From the NCBI GenBank assembly GCA_037893225.1, contig JAZGUH010000488.1, forward strand, positions 992,001-1,056,000: 64,000 nt of DNA, given 5' to 3'. The position numbers were made by a program, and so were the translations under genes. Origin of the DNA: Hippasteria phrygiana. Lineage: Eukaryota; Echinodermata; Asteroidea; Valvatida; Goniasteridae. Positions 17,965-26,879 of the stretch are shown here, in pieces; position 1 is the first letter of the stretch, and each line of letters begins with the position of its first letter. The notes beneath the pieces were generated by a model that saw only the letters and a list, made by a program, of their open reading frames with translations, searched no databases and was not told the origin of the DNA.

Positions 17965-18355
17965 AACGGAGTGTTTCTTAAATTGCTGGGCAGTTTCGCG
18001 AACCTGCTCGGCTTTGACGAGGGCGCGATCGTGACGGGTACCGAAACGAGTACGAGAGTAGTGGACATGCAGCCATTTTATTCGTTATTTATTTACTCCA
18101 ATATTGTTGAGTAGTACCACACAGTTGGAGACACGCGTGCACCCTTATTACGCATCGTGAATGTCGACGGGAAGTATGGAGAAACCGTTACAAAAACCTA
18201 CGACAGTCCGCATTATTATGCCCCTGAAGCACAAGTTGTTGGACACGATCGAAATCGATATAAGGGACGACACGGGCCAGCTCATTCCATTTGTGAGCGG
18301 GAGAGTCATTGTGAAACTTCACTTTAGAAAACGTCGCTTGTCCTACTTCAACTAA
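17965..18355 (+). pseudogene. Polinton minor capsid (penton-like) protein, C-terminal half
   Basis: Separated from its N-terminal half (22284-22653, minus strand) by the inversion. It starts at a GVFLK segment shared with the other half, runs through LLGFDEG and VVDMQPFYSLFIYSNIVE, then changes frame near 18110. Conserved pieces GDTRAPLLR, DGKYGET and finally DTIEIDIRDDTG and VIVKLHF end at the stop at 18355. These C-terminal blocks are characteristic of minor capsid proteins in metazoan Polinton gene sets. At least two frameshifts are present. Confidence 0.72.
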
Positions 18356-18360
18356 TCATT

Positions 18361-18821
18361 ATGAGGAGTCATTATCTACCCAGCATCAAGCATTACGAAG
18401 ATTATTACGTCGGACAAGTGGGGCGTGGTCATCTGGTGTTCACTGGACCGAGAAGTCAGAAGGGGTACGGACTTGGAAGAATTTTAGGCGGGCTTTTCCG
18501 CTCGGCCATGCCCCTGATCAAACAAGGAGCTAAAACATTGGGTCGCGAAGCTCTCCGTACGGGTGTAGGCATCGCGCAGGATGCACTGAAGGGTAAAAAT
18601 ATCAAATCGTCGGCCAAAGACATGGACACAATATAACCAACACGGCTTTACGTAGTGTAAATGCACGACTTTCACAGGGCCAACGGCGTGGTGTAAAAAG
18701 GAAAGCCAACGGCAGACGTGCCACTTCCTTGTCCAACAGGAGACCGAAAAGATCACAAGACATTTTTGATCAGTGCTTCGCAGGCTATTCTCTATCCCAT
18801 CATGTCGCTGTTGCACAATAA
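18361..18821 (+). pseudogene. Polinton small basic virion-type protein (protein VI/X-like)
   Basis: The ATG at 18361 follows the previous stop by 5 nt. The N-terminus MRSHYLPSIKHYEDYY is followed by a Gly-rich amphipathic segment (GYGLGRILGGLFRSAMPLIKQ) and then a basic tail. After a frame change near 18636 the tail continues as QRRGVKRKANGRRATS and PKRSQDIF. Small proteins with a GLG...LFR..MPL segment and an Arg/Lys tail sit between the capsid genes of many Polintons and are compared with adenovirus pVI or core proteins; that function is inferred. Its end overlaps the start of the major capsid gene. Confidence 0.6.
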
Positions 18822-19706
18822 CTCGTGTGAATGCACGAAATCCGAACTTGACATGTGCCACCTACCCAAACCAGCATCGAAAAAGGACAGTGGGAGGAAT
18901 TTCATCCCATTTCTACCATTTCTGATGGAGGCCCGATAGAGTTTTTTGTGCCGGGATCCGGAGAAGAATACATGGATCTCAACCAAACACAGCTGTACGT
19001 CAAAGCAAAAATCACCAAGGCGGACGGCTCCAACCTGACAGACGCCGACCACGTGGGTCCCGTCAATTTATTTCTACAATCCCTATTCAGCCAGATTGGT
19101 GTGAGTTTGAACGAGCGGTTGATTTCTCCCTCGACACCTACTTACCCTTATCGCGCCATACTCGAAACATATACTTAGCTATGGCAGCGATGATAAAAAG
19201 TCTCAACTTACCACAAGTTTGTTTTACAAAGACACCGCCGGCAACATGGACAATGCGGACCCGCAGGCGGACGACAATGTGGCCAATCTGGGCCTGAAGA
19301 AGAGATACAAGTTTACAAAAAACAGCAGCGTGGTGGACATGATCGGACTGATACACAGCGACATTTTCTTTCAAGACAAACACATATTGAACGGCGTAGA
19401 TTTGAAACTGAAACTGATCTGCAGCAGCGACGCGTTCTGCCTCATGGCGTCTGGGGCCAACTCCGCCTACAAAGTGGTCATCCAAGACGCGTCCGTGTTT
19501 GTCAGGAAAGTCAAAGTCAGTTCGGCCGTCATGCTGGGACATATGAAGGCTTTAGAGAGAGGCACCGCCAAATACCCTATCAAGCGCAATCTGTGCAAGA
19601 TGGTGTCCGTACCCCGCGGTAACCTGACCCTCACACAGGATCACGTGTTTCTGGGACAGCTACCGAACCGTATCGTGGTAGCATGTGTTACCAACGAAGC
19701 GTTTAA
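18802..19706 (+). pseudogene. Polinton major capsid protein, N-terminal portion
   Basis: The ATG at 18802 begins MSLLHNNSCECTKSEL, the usual start of hexon-like double-jelly-roll proteins in animal Polintons (related to the C. elegans transposon-derived family F54H12.2). Frame changes occur near 18855 (then PPTQTSIEKGQWEEF) and near 19178; the rest runs open to the TTAA at 19703-19706. There the gene is interrupted by two transposons, and it resumes at 21298. It would form the capsid shell. The frameshifts predate or accompany element decay. Confidence 0.82.
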
Positions 19707-20309
19707 AGGGACACATTGCTTTGGATTTTGCAATTTGGGCTATAAAACTGAAATGGATATGGTTGGGAAGCTTTTTTAAAAGTAGAATATAAAGATTCAC
19801 ATAACTATCCCTTCAAATTGCGTGGTTTTTGTTTAATTTCGTGACAAATAACGGTCCGCCATTTTGTAGAACCAAATGTTTGACTCCACAAAATGGCGGA
19901 CCGTGTTCATCAGTCGTATTTCCAGTCGCAGCTGGTTGAAGTACGTTCTGTTGATCCATTTTGATGTACTGTTGTGGCACGGCGCGCAGCACTGGCGATA
20001 TGTGTCGCGAGGTAGAGAATTGTACCTGGCGATCATCTGATAGGTTCACAAGGCCACTGGCTGCGGCGCCAGCCTAAAGACTCTTACAGCGTATTTTGCG
20101 CATTATTTAGACGGTGGTATTTAGTACTGGAAATAAGTCTATGTTTCGCGGGTCAGATGTCAGGGGTAAGCGGCAAATGTTTTGTTTTGTAATCACTACT
20201 CACTAATTACAACACATTATACATGTTTTTTGCATGAACAACTCTTATAAAAGATAAGGAACATTTGCAAACAGCAAAATTTCATGACATTTGAAGGCAA
20301 TGTGTCCCT
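19707..20309. mobile_element. Kolobok-like MITE in the major capsid gene
   Basis: A 603-bp element between TTAA (19703-19706) and TTAA (20310-20313). The termini are inverted: AGGGACACATTGC at the left and AGGGACACATTGCC as reverse complement of the right. An internal hairpin lies at 19847-19905, with ACGGTCCGCCATTTTGT facing its complement. No coding capacity, so non-autonomous. Placed in Kolobok by the TTAA duplication and its neighbour, not by its own protein. Confidence 0.78.
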
Positions 20310-20313
20310 TTAA

Positions 20314-21297
20314 AGGGTGGCTGCAATGAAATTGTACAAAAAAAATTAATTTTGTGTTGTATAACTCTTTTACAATATAAGAAATGTGATTAAAATTTGT
20401 TTTCTGTGTTTCTGCCCATTTTTTGTGTTTAATTTTCCCGGAATAAAGTCCCCCCCCCTTTCTCTATTGTTTCCGCGCCCCTAATTGCGTGACGTCATCT
20501 CGGGAACACGGAAACTCAGCGAGAGTAGTTTGATCAGTGTGCGTTTGTGTACGTGTGGATATGTATACCGTTATTGAGGGAACCAGCCACGCGCGATTAA
20601 ATAGCTTTGGATGAAGGGACCAGGGAAACATTTCTCGTCGCGTTAAAATCTTCAAACAGAATCTTTTGGACCTGAATCTGACAATCAAGTGTCGATTTTA
20701 GACTTGTTGATTAAGACACTTCTTCGGAACATTATTGGGGCGAGGAAGAGGAGGATCTTGGAGCTCTTCCGTACATGTATGAGCCAGAAGGTGAGAGTAA
20801 CAGCGAAACTACTGAAGACTCCGAATCGGACTCCCGATGCGGAACGCGTGAAAGACTTGAAAACAACGATTGCTAGGCTAAATAACACTCTCCGAGTCCA
20901 AATACGACGGTATTTCGGTTCTACTGGAAAGAGGTAAAGACTTACACCATCCTTAGTGGTGTTGCTGAATCCAGTAGCAACACAACGCCACGGTATTATC
21001 CACGAAAAACATTCGCAAAACACTGAAAGCTTTCCACGACACAGCGAAAAACACCGTGCATGTCAATGCAACGCACGCTCGGTGTATGGCCGACCATCCA
21101 CCACAGCCAGCCGGCGGTTCCCGGGATGACGTCACATCGGCGTTACCACTTGATGGGCGGGGCTGACCCCCTCCCGCCTTAAAAAAAAATATTTTCAAAT
21201 GCTTACGCGAAATAAAAAAATACAAACAACACACAGTTGTGTTTCAAAAACTTTATTTCATCGATATACACAATAAACATTCCATTGCAGCCACCCT
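20314..21297. mobile_element. Second Kolobok-like element, directly adjacent, with THAP relic
   Basis: A 984-bp element between TTAA (20310-20313) and TTAA (21298-21301). The termini are inverted: AGGGTGGCTGCAATG at both ends read inward. It shares the TTAA at 20310 with the preceding MITE, giving three TTAA copies for two insertions. A minus-strand THAP fragment lies inside. The terminal sequences differ from the neighbouring element beyond AGGG, so these are two families that inserted separately. Confidence 0.8.
20886..20996 (-). pseudogene. THAP domain fragment
   Basis: Minus-strand translation WRCVATGFSNTTKDGVSL followed by YLFPVEPKYRRIWTRRV matches the first half of a THAP domain and the relic at 17015. 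The second zinc-binding Cys is Phe here (CVATGF for CVAAGC). The distal half of the domain is missing or out of frame. It supports a THAP-transposase origin for the surrounding element. Confidence 0.68.
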
Positions 21298-21722
21298 TTA
21301 ACGGTCGGTATACAAAGAATCCCTTCAATTTTCAGCACATGGATATCAACTTTTTAACGGTGCACGTTGACGGAGAACAAATACCGTATTCCCCACTTAA
21401 ACCTAAATTTGCTGAACCGGCCAAAAATTGCATCAGGGCCTACCAGACCCTCTTCTCCGGGACGGATAAAATGTACCAAGACGAGGGCAACACCATCACT
21501 CGTGATGACTACGCCGCAGGGTACACACTGTTTGCGTTTGATCTGAGTCCAGACTTGTCCATTGGAGGACACTTTAATCTTGTGAAGCGTGGCAACCTGC
21601 GACTGGACCTGCACTTTGCGATACCACTGGTTAAAACCATCAACGTCATCATCTACGCCGAGTTCAACAACATCTTAGAAATTGACCAGGCTCGCAACGT
21701 CATCTTTGACTACGCCAGTTGA
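21298..21722 (+). pseudogene. Polinton major capsid protein, C-terminal portion
   Basis: Continuation of the capsid gene after the two insertions. Conserved blocks are NPFNFQH, VDGEQIP, TLFSGTDKMYQDEG, DDYAAGYTLFAFDL, HFNLVKRGNLRLDL and the terminal KTINVIIYAEFNN and ARNVIFDYAS before the TGA at 21720-21722. This part has no internal stop. Its last 98 bp (21631-21728) are repeated perfectly in inverted orientation at 22183-22280, flanking the protease. Removing the 1595 nt from 19703 to 21297 puts both portions in one frame. Confidence 0.85.
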
Positions 21723-22280
21723 ATCACCCTTCGGCAGCATGGATAGTTATGAAATCAGCCGTATTTTGAAAAAAGACCGCTTCACCAAGCAATACTTCAG
21801 AGGAGTATTTGCCCTCGATCAGCTACCCAAGCACTACGTACATCGGCCGAGCGCCCTCATTTTCAACACGGACCCATCCACAAAACACTGGGTGGCCATT
21901 TACATCACGCAAGATGGTGAGGGAGAGTATTTCGACTCCTACGGACAACCGGTCAAGCTACCCCAAGTCAAGAAATTTCTCAAGAGAAACGTGACGCGTA
22001 CACGTTGCAACCCCCGACCCCTGCAGGGATCTTTGTCAGCCGTGTGTGGACAATACTGCATCTTCTTCCTATTACACCGTTGCCGGGGATTAAACCTGAC
22101 CAAAACCACGCTTTTATTTTCTTCTGATAAAAAGGACAACGATGTACTCGTCAATGATTTCATAAGAAAACACTTTCCTTCGGGTGATTCAACTGGCGTA
22201 GTCAAAGATGACGTTGCGAGCCTGGTCAATTTCTAAGATGTTGTTGAACTCGGCGTAGATGATGACGTTGATGGTTTTAA
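21631..22280. repeat. 98-bp perfect inverted repeat flanking the protease gene
   Basis: Arm 21631-21728 (end of the major capsid gene) and arm 22183-22280 (its exact reverse complement) enclose the protease. The right arm replaces the natural end of the protease frame and is joined to the minor capsid gene with a shared TTTAA. Confidence 0.93.
21739..22236 (+). CDS. Adenain-like cysteine protease (Polinton PRO), 3' end altered
   Basis: Maturation protease of Polintons, related to adenovirus adenain. Start chosen at the ATG 21739 (MDSYEISRIL), 17 nt after the capsid stop; the frame is open upstream to 21682 but that part is capsid DNA. The catalytic set is visible: His50 in KHWVAIYI, Asp66 in YFDSYG, Gln96 in PLQGS and Cys107 in CGQYC. 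About 165 aa, normal for the family. The last 18 or so residues (from about GDSTGVV) are encoded by the inverted capsid-gene arm, so the natural C-terminus is lost. No stops or frameshifts before that point, unlike its neighbours. Confidence 0.85.
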   Translation: MDSYEISRILKKDRFTKQYFRGVFALDQLPKHYVHRPSALIFNTDPSTKHWVAIYITQDGEGEYFDSYGQPVKLPQVKKFLKRNVTRTRCNPRPLQGSLSAVCGQYCIFFLLHRCRGLNLTKTTLLFSSDKKDNDVLVNDFIRKHFPSGDSTGVVKDDVASLVNF

Positions 22281-22653
22281 GAAACACTCCGTTGCCCGTC
22301 TTTACTATGATTTTTTGAATATAGCTGTTGTAAGTAAATCGGACTAGTCCACCGTGCTCGATTGGAGGTGCGAAACTGTCGAATAAATCTTCGGGCGTCG
22401 GGTAGTACCCCTCAGGAATGCGGTGCAGGTGAAGTTCGGAATCGGATCTTCCAGCCGAGCACGCCAGTTGATTGTTTCCTTCAATCACTTTCAACCAGCG
22501 GTGAGGGTAAGTAACTTCAGCCAGGGCCACTTCCCACTCTCCTTCGAATGATAGGGATGCGGGTAAAATCACAAAGAAATGACTCAATGTGTTGTTGGGG
22601 TGACTGTCCATAGAACTGTTGCTAGGGAGCGTGACGTAGAATGAGTCCGCCAT
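22189..22653 (-). pseudogene. Polinton minor capsid protein, N-terminal half, fused to the capsid-gene arm
   Basis: The ATG at 22653 starts MADSFYVTLPSNSS, followed by PNNTLSHFFVILP, LEGEWEVAL-type (here FEGEWEVALAEVTYPHRW) and VRFTYNS. This is the typical N-terminus of the Polinton minor capsid protein. The native sequence ends at GNGVFLK near 22276. From there the frame enters the inverted copy of the major capsid end (KTINVIIYAEFNN to FDYAS) and stops at 22189, giving a chimeric frame of 154 codons. The missing half lies at 17965-18355 on the opposite strand. Confidence 0.82.
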
Positions 22654-22703
22654 GACGAGGATTACCTTTACTATGTGGGAAAACGTTCAGGACCGTACGG
22701 TTT

Positions 22704-23791
22704 TTATAACTTGTGCAGACTTGTTACCCAACTGTTAAATTTGTCTGGATAGCCAACCCATTTAACAAAGTACTCTGTTTTTCCTTGGCTCTTTTGAGTT
22801 TTATGCACCTTTTCCACCTGGTACAGGTCGTCCAATTTAACCGCTCGTTGAAGCTCCTGTTCATAACACGTACCATCTAACTCTTCTCCATCATAATCTT
22901 TCAACTTGTACACGGGAGGATGGCGCGGGATTAGAGCGCTGACCGTAAACAATTCGGTGGTCCAGCTTGGAAGATAACCTTTCCTAAACGTTCTGGCCGT
23001 CATGCTAATCCGCACCGTGTCTCTCACTTTTAATAGGAAAGAAAGGGCCTTTACCGCAGGACCGTTATCACCGGGACCGTTATACAGATTTTCTCCAATC
23101 CTCGCCGCATTGTTGACATTAACCTCAGCGGGGACTGCCTTGATACTTCTGTGGTAAGCGTGATTGTACGCGGACATCAATTTTGGCAAGGCCTTGACGT
23201 ACACGCGACTGTTGGTTGCCGGGAAATATTTGTACATCTTTGTCTTGAGCGTTCTGTTAAATCTCTCCACCACGCTGGCCTTTGTTTCATTCTGGGTTGT
23301 GAAGAATCTAATCTTTCTTTTCTTAGAAAGGCCTGGAACTGACGGTTGACAAACTCGGTACCTTTATCGGTCTGTAGCACTTTGGGTTGTCTTCCGCCTT
23401 TCAAGATTCGCTCGAAACCGTCAATGAGGGAAGTGCCGGTCTTATTCTTGAGCGGAATCGCCCAGGCATATTTTGACAATATGTCGATACACGTCAACAG
23501 GTATTTGTAGTTTCCATTAAAATGGCTGAGTGAGGCCATGTCCACAAGATCCGCCTGCCACTGCTGGTCAATACCGCCCACGATGACCCTATTCCGTTTA
23601 AAGTGTCTACGTACCGGTTTGTGCAACGTGTAAGTAGGCTGTTGAGTCAACCATGTTTTAATTCTCTTCCGGTTGATGTTGGCGCCGCTTTTTCGAGCAG
23701 CACGGTAGACAGCCTCTACACCACCAAACCCGGCGGGGTTCTAGGGGTCGTAGTACACCCGTTTCAGATACGCCTCCTTCCGCCCATCCAT
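22704..23791 (-). pseudogene. Polinton integrase (retroviral-type, DDE) with C-terminal chromodomain
   Basis: Reads from MDGRKEAYLKRVYYD at 23791. It has an in-frame TAG at 23741-23743, then the zinc-binding/N-terminal region (TLHKPVRRHFKRNRV) and the catalytic core with WQADLVDM (first Asp), YLLTCIDILSKYAWAIPLK and LQTDKGTEF (second Asp). After a frame change near 23290 the core resumes with VVERFNRTLK and AYNHAYHRSI. The C-terminus carries a chromodomain-like YQVEKVHKT and EYFVKWVGYP. It would insert the element with short target duplications. One nonsense and one frameshift make it inactive. Confidence 0.88.
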
Positions 23792-23904
23792 AAAATCTGT
23801 GCTTTGGATTATGACGCTACTGCAACAACAGACGCTCAGACAGCGAATTTTTCTGGCGAGCTGTTGAAATCCGCAATCTGGTTTAGGTGGACAACACTCC
23901 ATTA

Positions 23905-24023
23905 GCCTTTTAGAGGTATGGCGGACACAATAGGAGGGCGCTATTTTATTTGGGTATAAATACACAGGTTTTACCCAAATCAAATAGCGCCCTCCTATTG
24001 TGTCCGCCATACCTCTAAAAGGC
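23905..24023. mobile_element. Foldback MITE copy 1, TA target
   Basis: A 119-bp near-perfect palindrome: GCCTTTTAGAGGTATGGCGG at the left and its complement at the right, around a short loop. TA dinucleotides at 23903-23904 and 24024-24025 fit a Tc1/mariner-type duplication. A second copy is at 28302-28430. It lies between the integrase and the next Polinton gene. Confidence 0.85.
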
Positions 24024-24069
24024 TAATGGTGGACAGGTTTAAAATGATGAGATTGGTGGTTGTGCGAGG

Positions 24070-24568
24070 TTAATATGGAGTCCATTTTGGCTTTGGAGCT
24101 GTTTTTCTTTTCCTGGTTTTGGTCTTAGGGGTAGCGCCAAGGTGGGACGCTTCAGCAAATAACTGGGGTAAGTGATAAAATTCCTCCTCCTTTGGTTCTC
24201 CCTTTAAATGCACTTTTACTTTAGGGGAAATCATCAAAGCCGGGTTCTTTCTCTAATTTTGGCGGCCCGTGTCCCACGTGCTTCATCGACTCTAATTTGG
24301 GTGGTTGACTGTCCTCTTGCTTGCTTTCCAAAGTCATGGTAAGCGGTGCCATTCTCTGTTTATTTAGGCTAATGTAGCGTTGAAGTGTCTGGTGGCACAG
24401 CTTAATTTTATCCTCATCTGAAAGATCTTGGCGTTTCAAGAGCTCCCTCATCACGCCATCCAAACTGTGTACAACGCGCGTGGTTGGTGTTTGTTCCAAT
24501 CGTCTGGCCGACTGGAGCTTTGTCAGAGTTTCTTGAGGTACAAGAACCATTTTCCTGGTGTGCTCCAT
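24070..24568 (-). pseudogene. Polinton-associated small protein of unknown function
   Basis: The ATG at 24568 opens MEHTRKMVLVPQETLTKLQ, then SLDGVMRELLKRQDLSDEDK and HQTLQRYISLNKQR, predicted helical. A frame change near 24222 leads to PKVKVHLKGEPKEEE and a Lys/Arg tail ending PKPKWTPY before the stop at 24070. I recognise this arrangement as a recurring companion of the Polinton integrase and ATPase in invertebrates; no activity is known to me. It starts 2 nt from the stop of the next upstream gene, which shows tight viral-style packing. Confidence 0.6.
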
Positions 24569-24570
24569 GT

Positions 24571-24897
24571 TTATTTAAACAACAATCCACCAAGGGCGCT
24601 CAATACCGGAGTGAGTAAAGCACCCAGAAAACCTCCCTTCTGACGTAAAACTTTCTTTTTCCTTTGAACGCCAATTTTTCTATTGCTGAGAACTCGCATG
24701 TGATTCTTATATCTAATTAACTTTTGCTTCTCGGACGGTTTGAGGGGGATGTTACCGTTGAGGACGTTGAGGGCGCACTCACATAAACAATGTACGAGTT
24801 CCTTGTTCGCCCCTTGGATCACACCCTATCGTTGTTTGTCACTCCCCCTAGCCAGCACGTGCAGGTAGGGAGCGTTGTGATGCACACGCCTCGACAT
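24571..24897 (-). pseudogene. Polinton small protein with hydrophobic Gly-rich C-terminus
   Basis: A short N-terminus MSRRVHHNAPYLHVL begins at 24897. A frame change near 24825 leads into ANKELVHCLCECALNVLNG, KPSEKQKLIRYKNHMRVL, a basic KRKKK-like patch and a terminal GGFLGALLTPVLSALGGLLF. The last segment looks membrane-active, so a role like adenovirus pVI is possible but inferred. It sits between the ATPase end and the previous gene. Confidence 0.58.
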
Positions 24898-24933
24898 CTT
24901 CAAATGATTGCAGTCTATCCCAAACCCTGTCAT

Positions 24934-25220
24934 TTATACCTTTGGAATGTAAACGATGAATTATTCACCGGGAAAGATGTTGGTTCTGAGTCTTACATTT
25001 TCGGGGGTATCGGGTTTTAAATCGACAAAGAGGTAACCGTAGGGGGCGGATGTCGCATCGCGGTAAGCTTCCATCATATATTTGGACTTGGTGGGGTACA
25101 TCTGCCTCGCTAAGTGGGCAATTTGCGAGGCGTCTCTCTGGTTTTTGAAGAGTACCAGGCAATGAGCATTCAAACTTATTGTTCTCATTTCCTTCCCCTT
25201 GTAAAATAAATGTTGTAGTT
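24934..25220 (-). pseudogene. Polinton DNA-packaging ATPase (FtsK/HerA type), C-terminal fragment
   Basis: Conserved C-terminal blocks of the Polinton ATPase are present: LFYKGKEMRTISLNAH, LVLFKNQRD, ARQMYPTKSKYMMEAYRDAT and YLFVDLKPDTPE. The family ending FIVYIPKV is separated from these by an in-frame TAA at 24961-24963. The Walker A and most of the Walker B region are absent; homology stops near 25220, so the 5' part is deleted. It is the most upstream recognisable gene of the element. Confidence 0.75.
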
Positions 25221-26879
25221 TGATTTTCGACGGTGGACTTTAGACGGATGGAGAATTTCGTTGGGATTCTATTCGGACCTGTGACCTGTATATGACTCGT
25301 CTGCGTAGGAGCGTCTGGAGACAGTTAGAGCTGAGTTCTATTTCCGGAAAAGAGACATTTATCTGTGAACTGTCGTCGGTTCACTATTTGGGGTCTCATA
25401 TCCCCATACTTTCACGACGGGAGCCAGTTGGTGTCGTCCCCCGCTGTTTTCGTCTCTCTTCGGCTGTTTTGGAGGTGAATTCGCCCCGTGTTCCAGCTCT
25501 GTTTTATTTCGTTCTACGCGCAGGTTGTTTTACGTAAAATACTGTCGGAATTATGAGCGTCCTTCTACTAATTTGAAATTTGAAACTATATATTTCCATT
25601 GCCAGTTGATTTAAAAAAAATGTTTTATATTTTTGTTAGGGGGGGGGGGGGAGGATTTCTCATTGCAAAGTTCATAATTTATCCAAAGCCTAACAAATTA
25701 GCAGTTCGGTTTAAATTTTTTCAGTGTGGTGCGTCCCAAAAACGCGGACAGAGCAGCTTAAAGGGGCACACTTTTTGGGCGTGCCCTCTATAGCGTTCGC
25801 TCTAAAATTGCTATTAGTGACATGCTCAACAGTTCAGCATATTTTTGTGCTACTAATTATGCATGCCGTAAGTCTTTATAACTCGCTACCCACCCAAAAG
25901 TACATTGTACTGTACAAATTAAAAACTCTAATCTTTGCCTGTCAATGCCGTACATAAACTTGGAGAAGTAATTATGTAAACATTTCCATATGACTGCGGG
26001 TCGTGTTGCATGGTAATTTTAACAGCGCCCATGACCGCCTCATCAACCCGCTGTCTACAGGTGATGTATTTCTCAAGTTATGGAATGTTTAAGGTGGGGA
26101 ATATGGTGAAAACGCATTACCGCTTTTGATATTTTTAAATTTAATACCATTCGTTACATGCAGGAACAGCCTGGTGTTGGCGTGGGCCGTCACAAATTTT
26201 GATCTAATTTTGACACTGTGAAAGTTTAGTTTTTCTTCCAAAATGTATCGGCAATGTAACAATAATAGGCAAAGAAGTTAATGTGATTAATTGATTAATA
26301 AATTTGTCGCTTCGTGGAAACCTCAACCCATTTCCTACCATTCTTTGCCATTTATGGAAAAATTGAATCAGAATGTTTGTCACTTCGTAGAAACTTAAAA
26401 CAAAGAAACAGCTTTTTCGCCGCGCAGCGGGTAAATTTGCTTCAAAATTCAGTTCCTATTCTGCGATTTACCCATATTGAATAACCCGGAGTTTAAATTT
26501 GTTCAATTCATTTGTTGCGTTGCTAGTTATACTTATAATCTACTTTCCTGTACACAGTATACATAGATGTTCGAAAATACAAAGTGGCAAGTGTTGTAGG
26601 CATACAGATGAAAAGACAGAGTAATGGAATAAAATATCTGTAGTAGACCCGTGCTGGCATATATACAGCAGCTTGACCTCGTACAAGTATCAACTATTAT
26701 ATGCAGGTACCATGTCTTATAATCACTTGTATTTGCTCATAACACTTAAAGGGATCACAATTTTAAAAATCCGGTTAAAAGAGCGTTCACAGTGCGAGTA
26801 AAATCAGCTTTTGTCTCCATTTTTCTTAACTACATGAAAACAAAGGAATGTCCACACTAGGTATGGAACGTAAGGATGA
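25221..26879. other. Unique spacer, no gene seen
   Basis: The 81-aa frame at 25292-25537 abuts the truncated ATPase, but I recognise no family. There is a G12 run at about 25640. TTAAAGGGG at 25759 and TTAAAGGGATCACAA at 26748 look like single ends of TTAA elements. A motif TTTGTCACTTCGTGGAAAC recurs at 26302, 26378 and 27893. Confidence 0.4.

Larger units (their letters stand above)
17965..25220. mobile_element. Decayed, internally inverted Polinton/Maverick (endogenous adintovirus-like)
   Basis: The gene set is diagnostic of Polintons: retroviral-type integrase with chromodomain, adenain-like protease, FtsK/HerA-type packaging ATPase end, double-jelly-roll major capsid and single-jelly-roll minor capsid relics, plus small helical proteins. 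Genes right of 22284 run on the minus strand. The block 17965-22280 runs on the plus strand; inverting it would put every gene in one direction and join the two minor-capsid halves. Protein-primed DNA polymerase B and terminal inverted repeats were not found. Nearly every gene carries stops or frameshifts, so this is a fossil. Confidence 0.88.

Noticed and set aside
25292..25537. N-terminal part of the Polinton ATPase or a polymerase
   Set aside because: It is on the opposite strand to the ATPase fragment and shows no Walker or polymerase motif.
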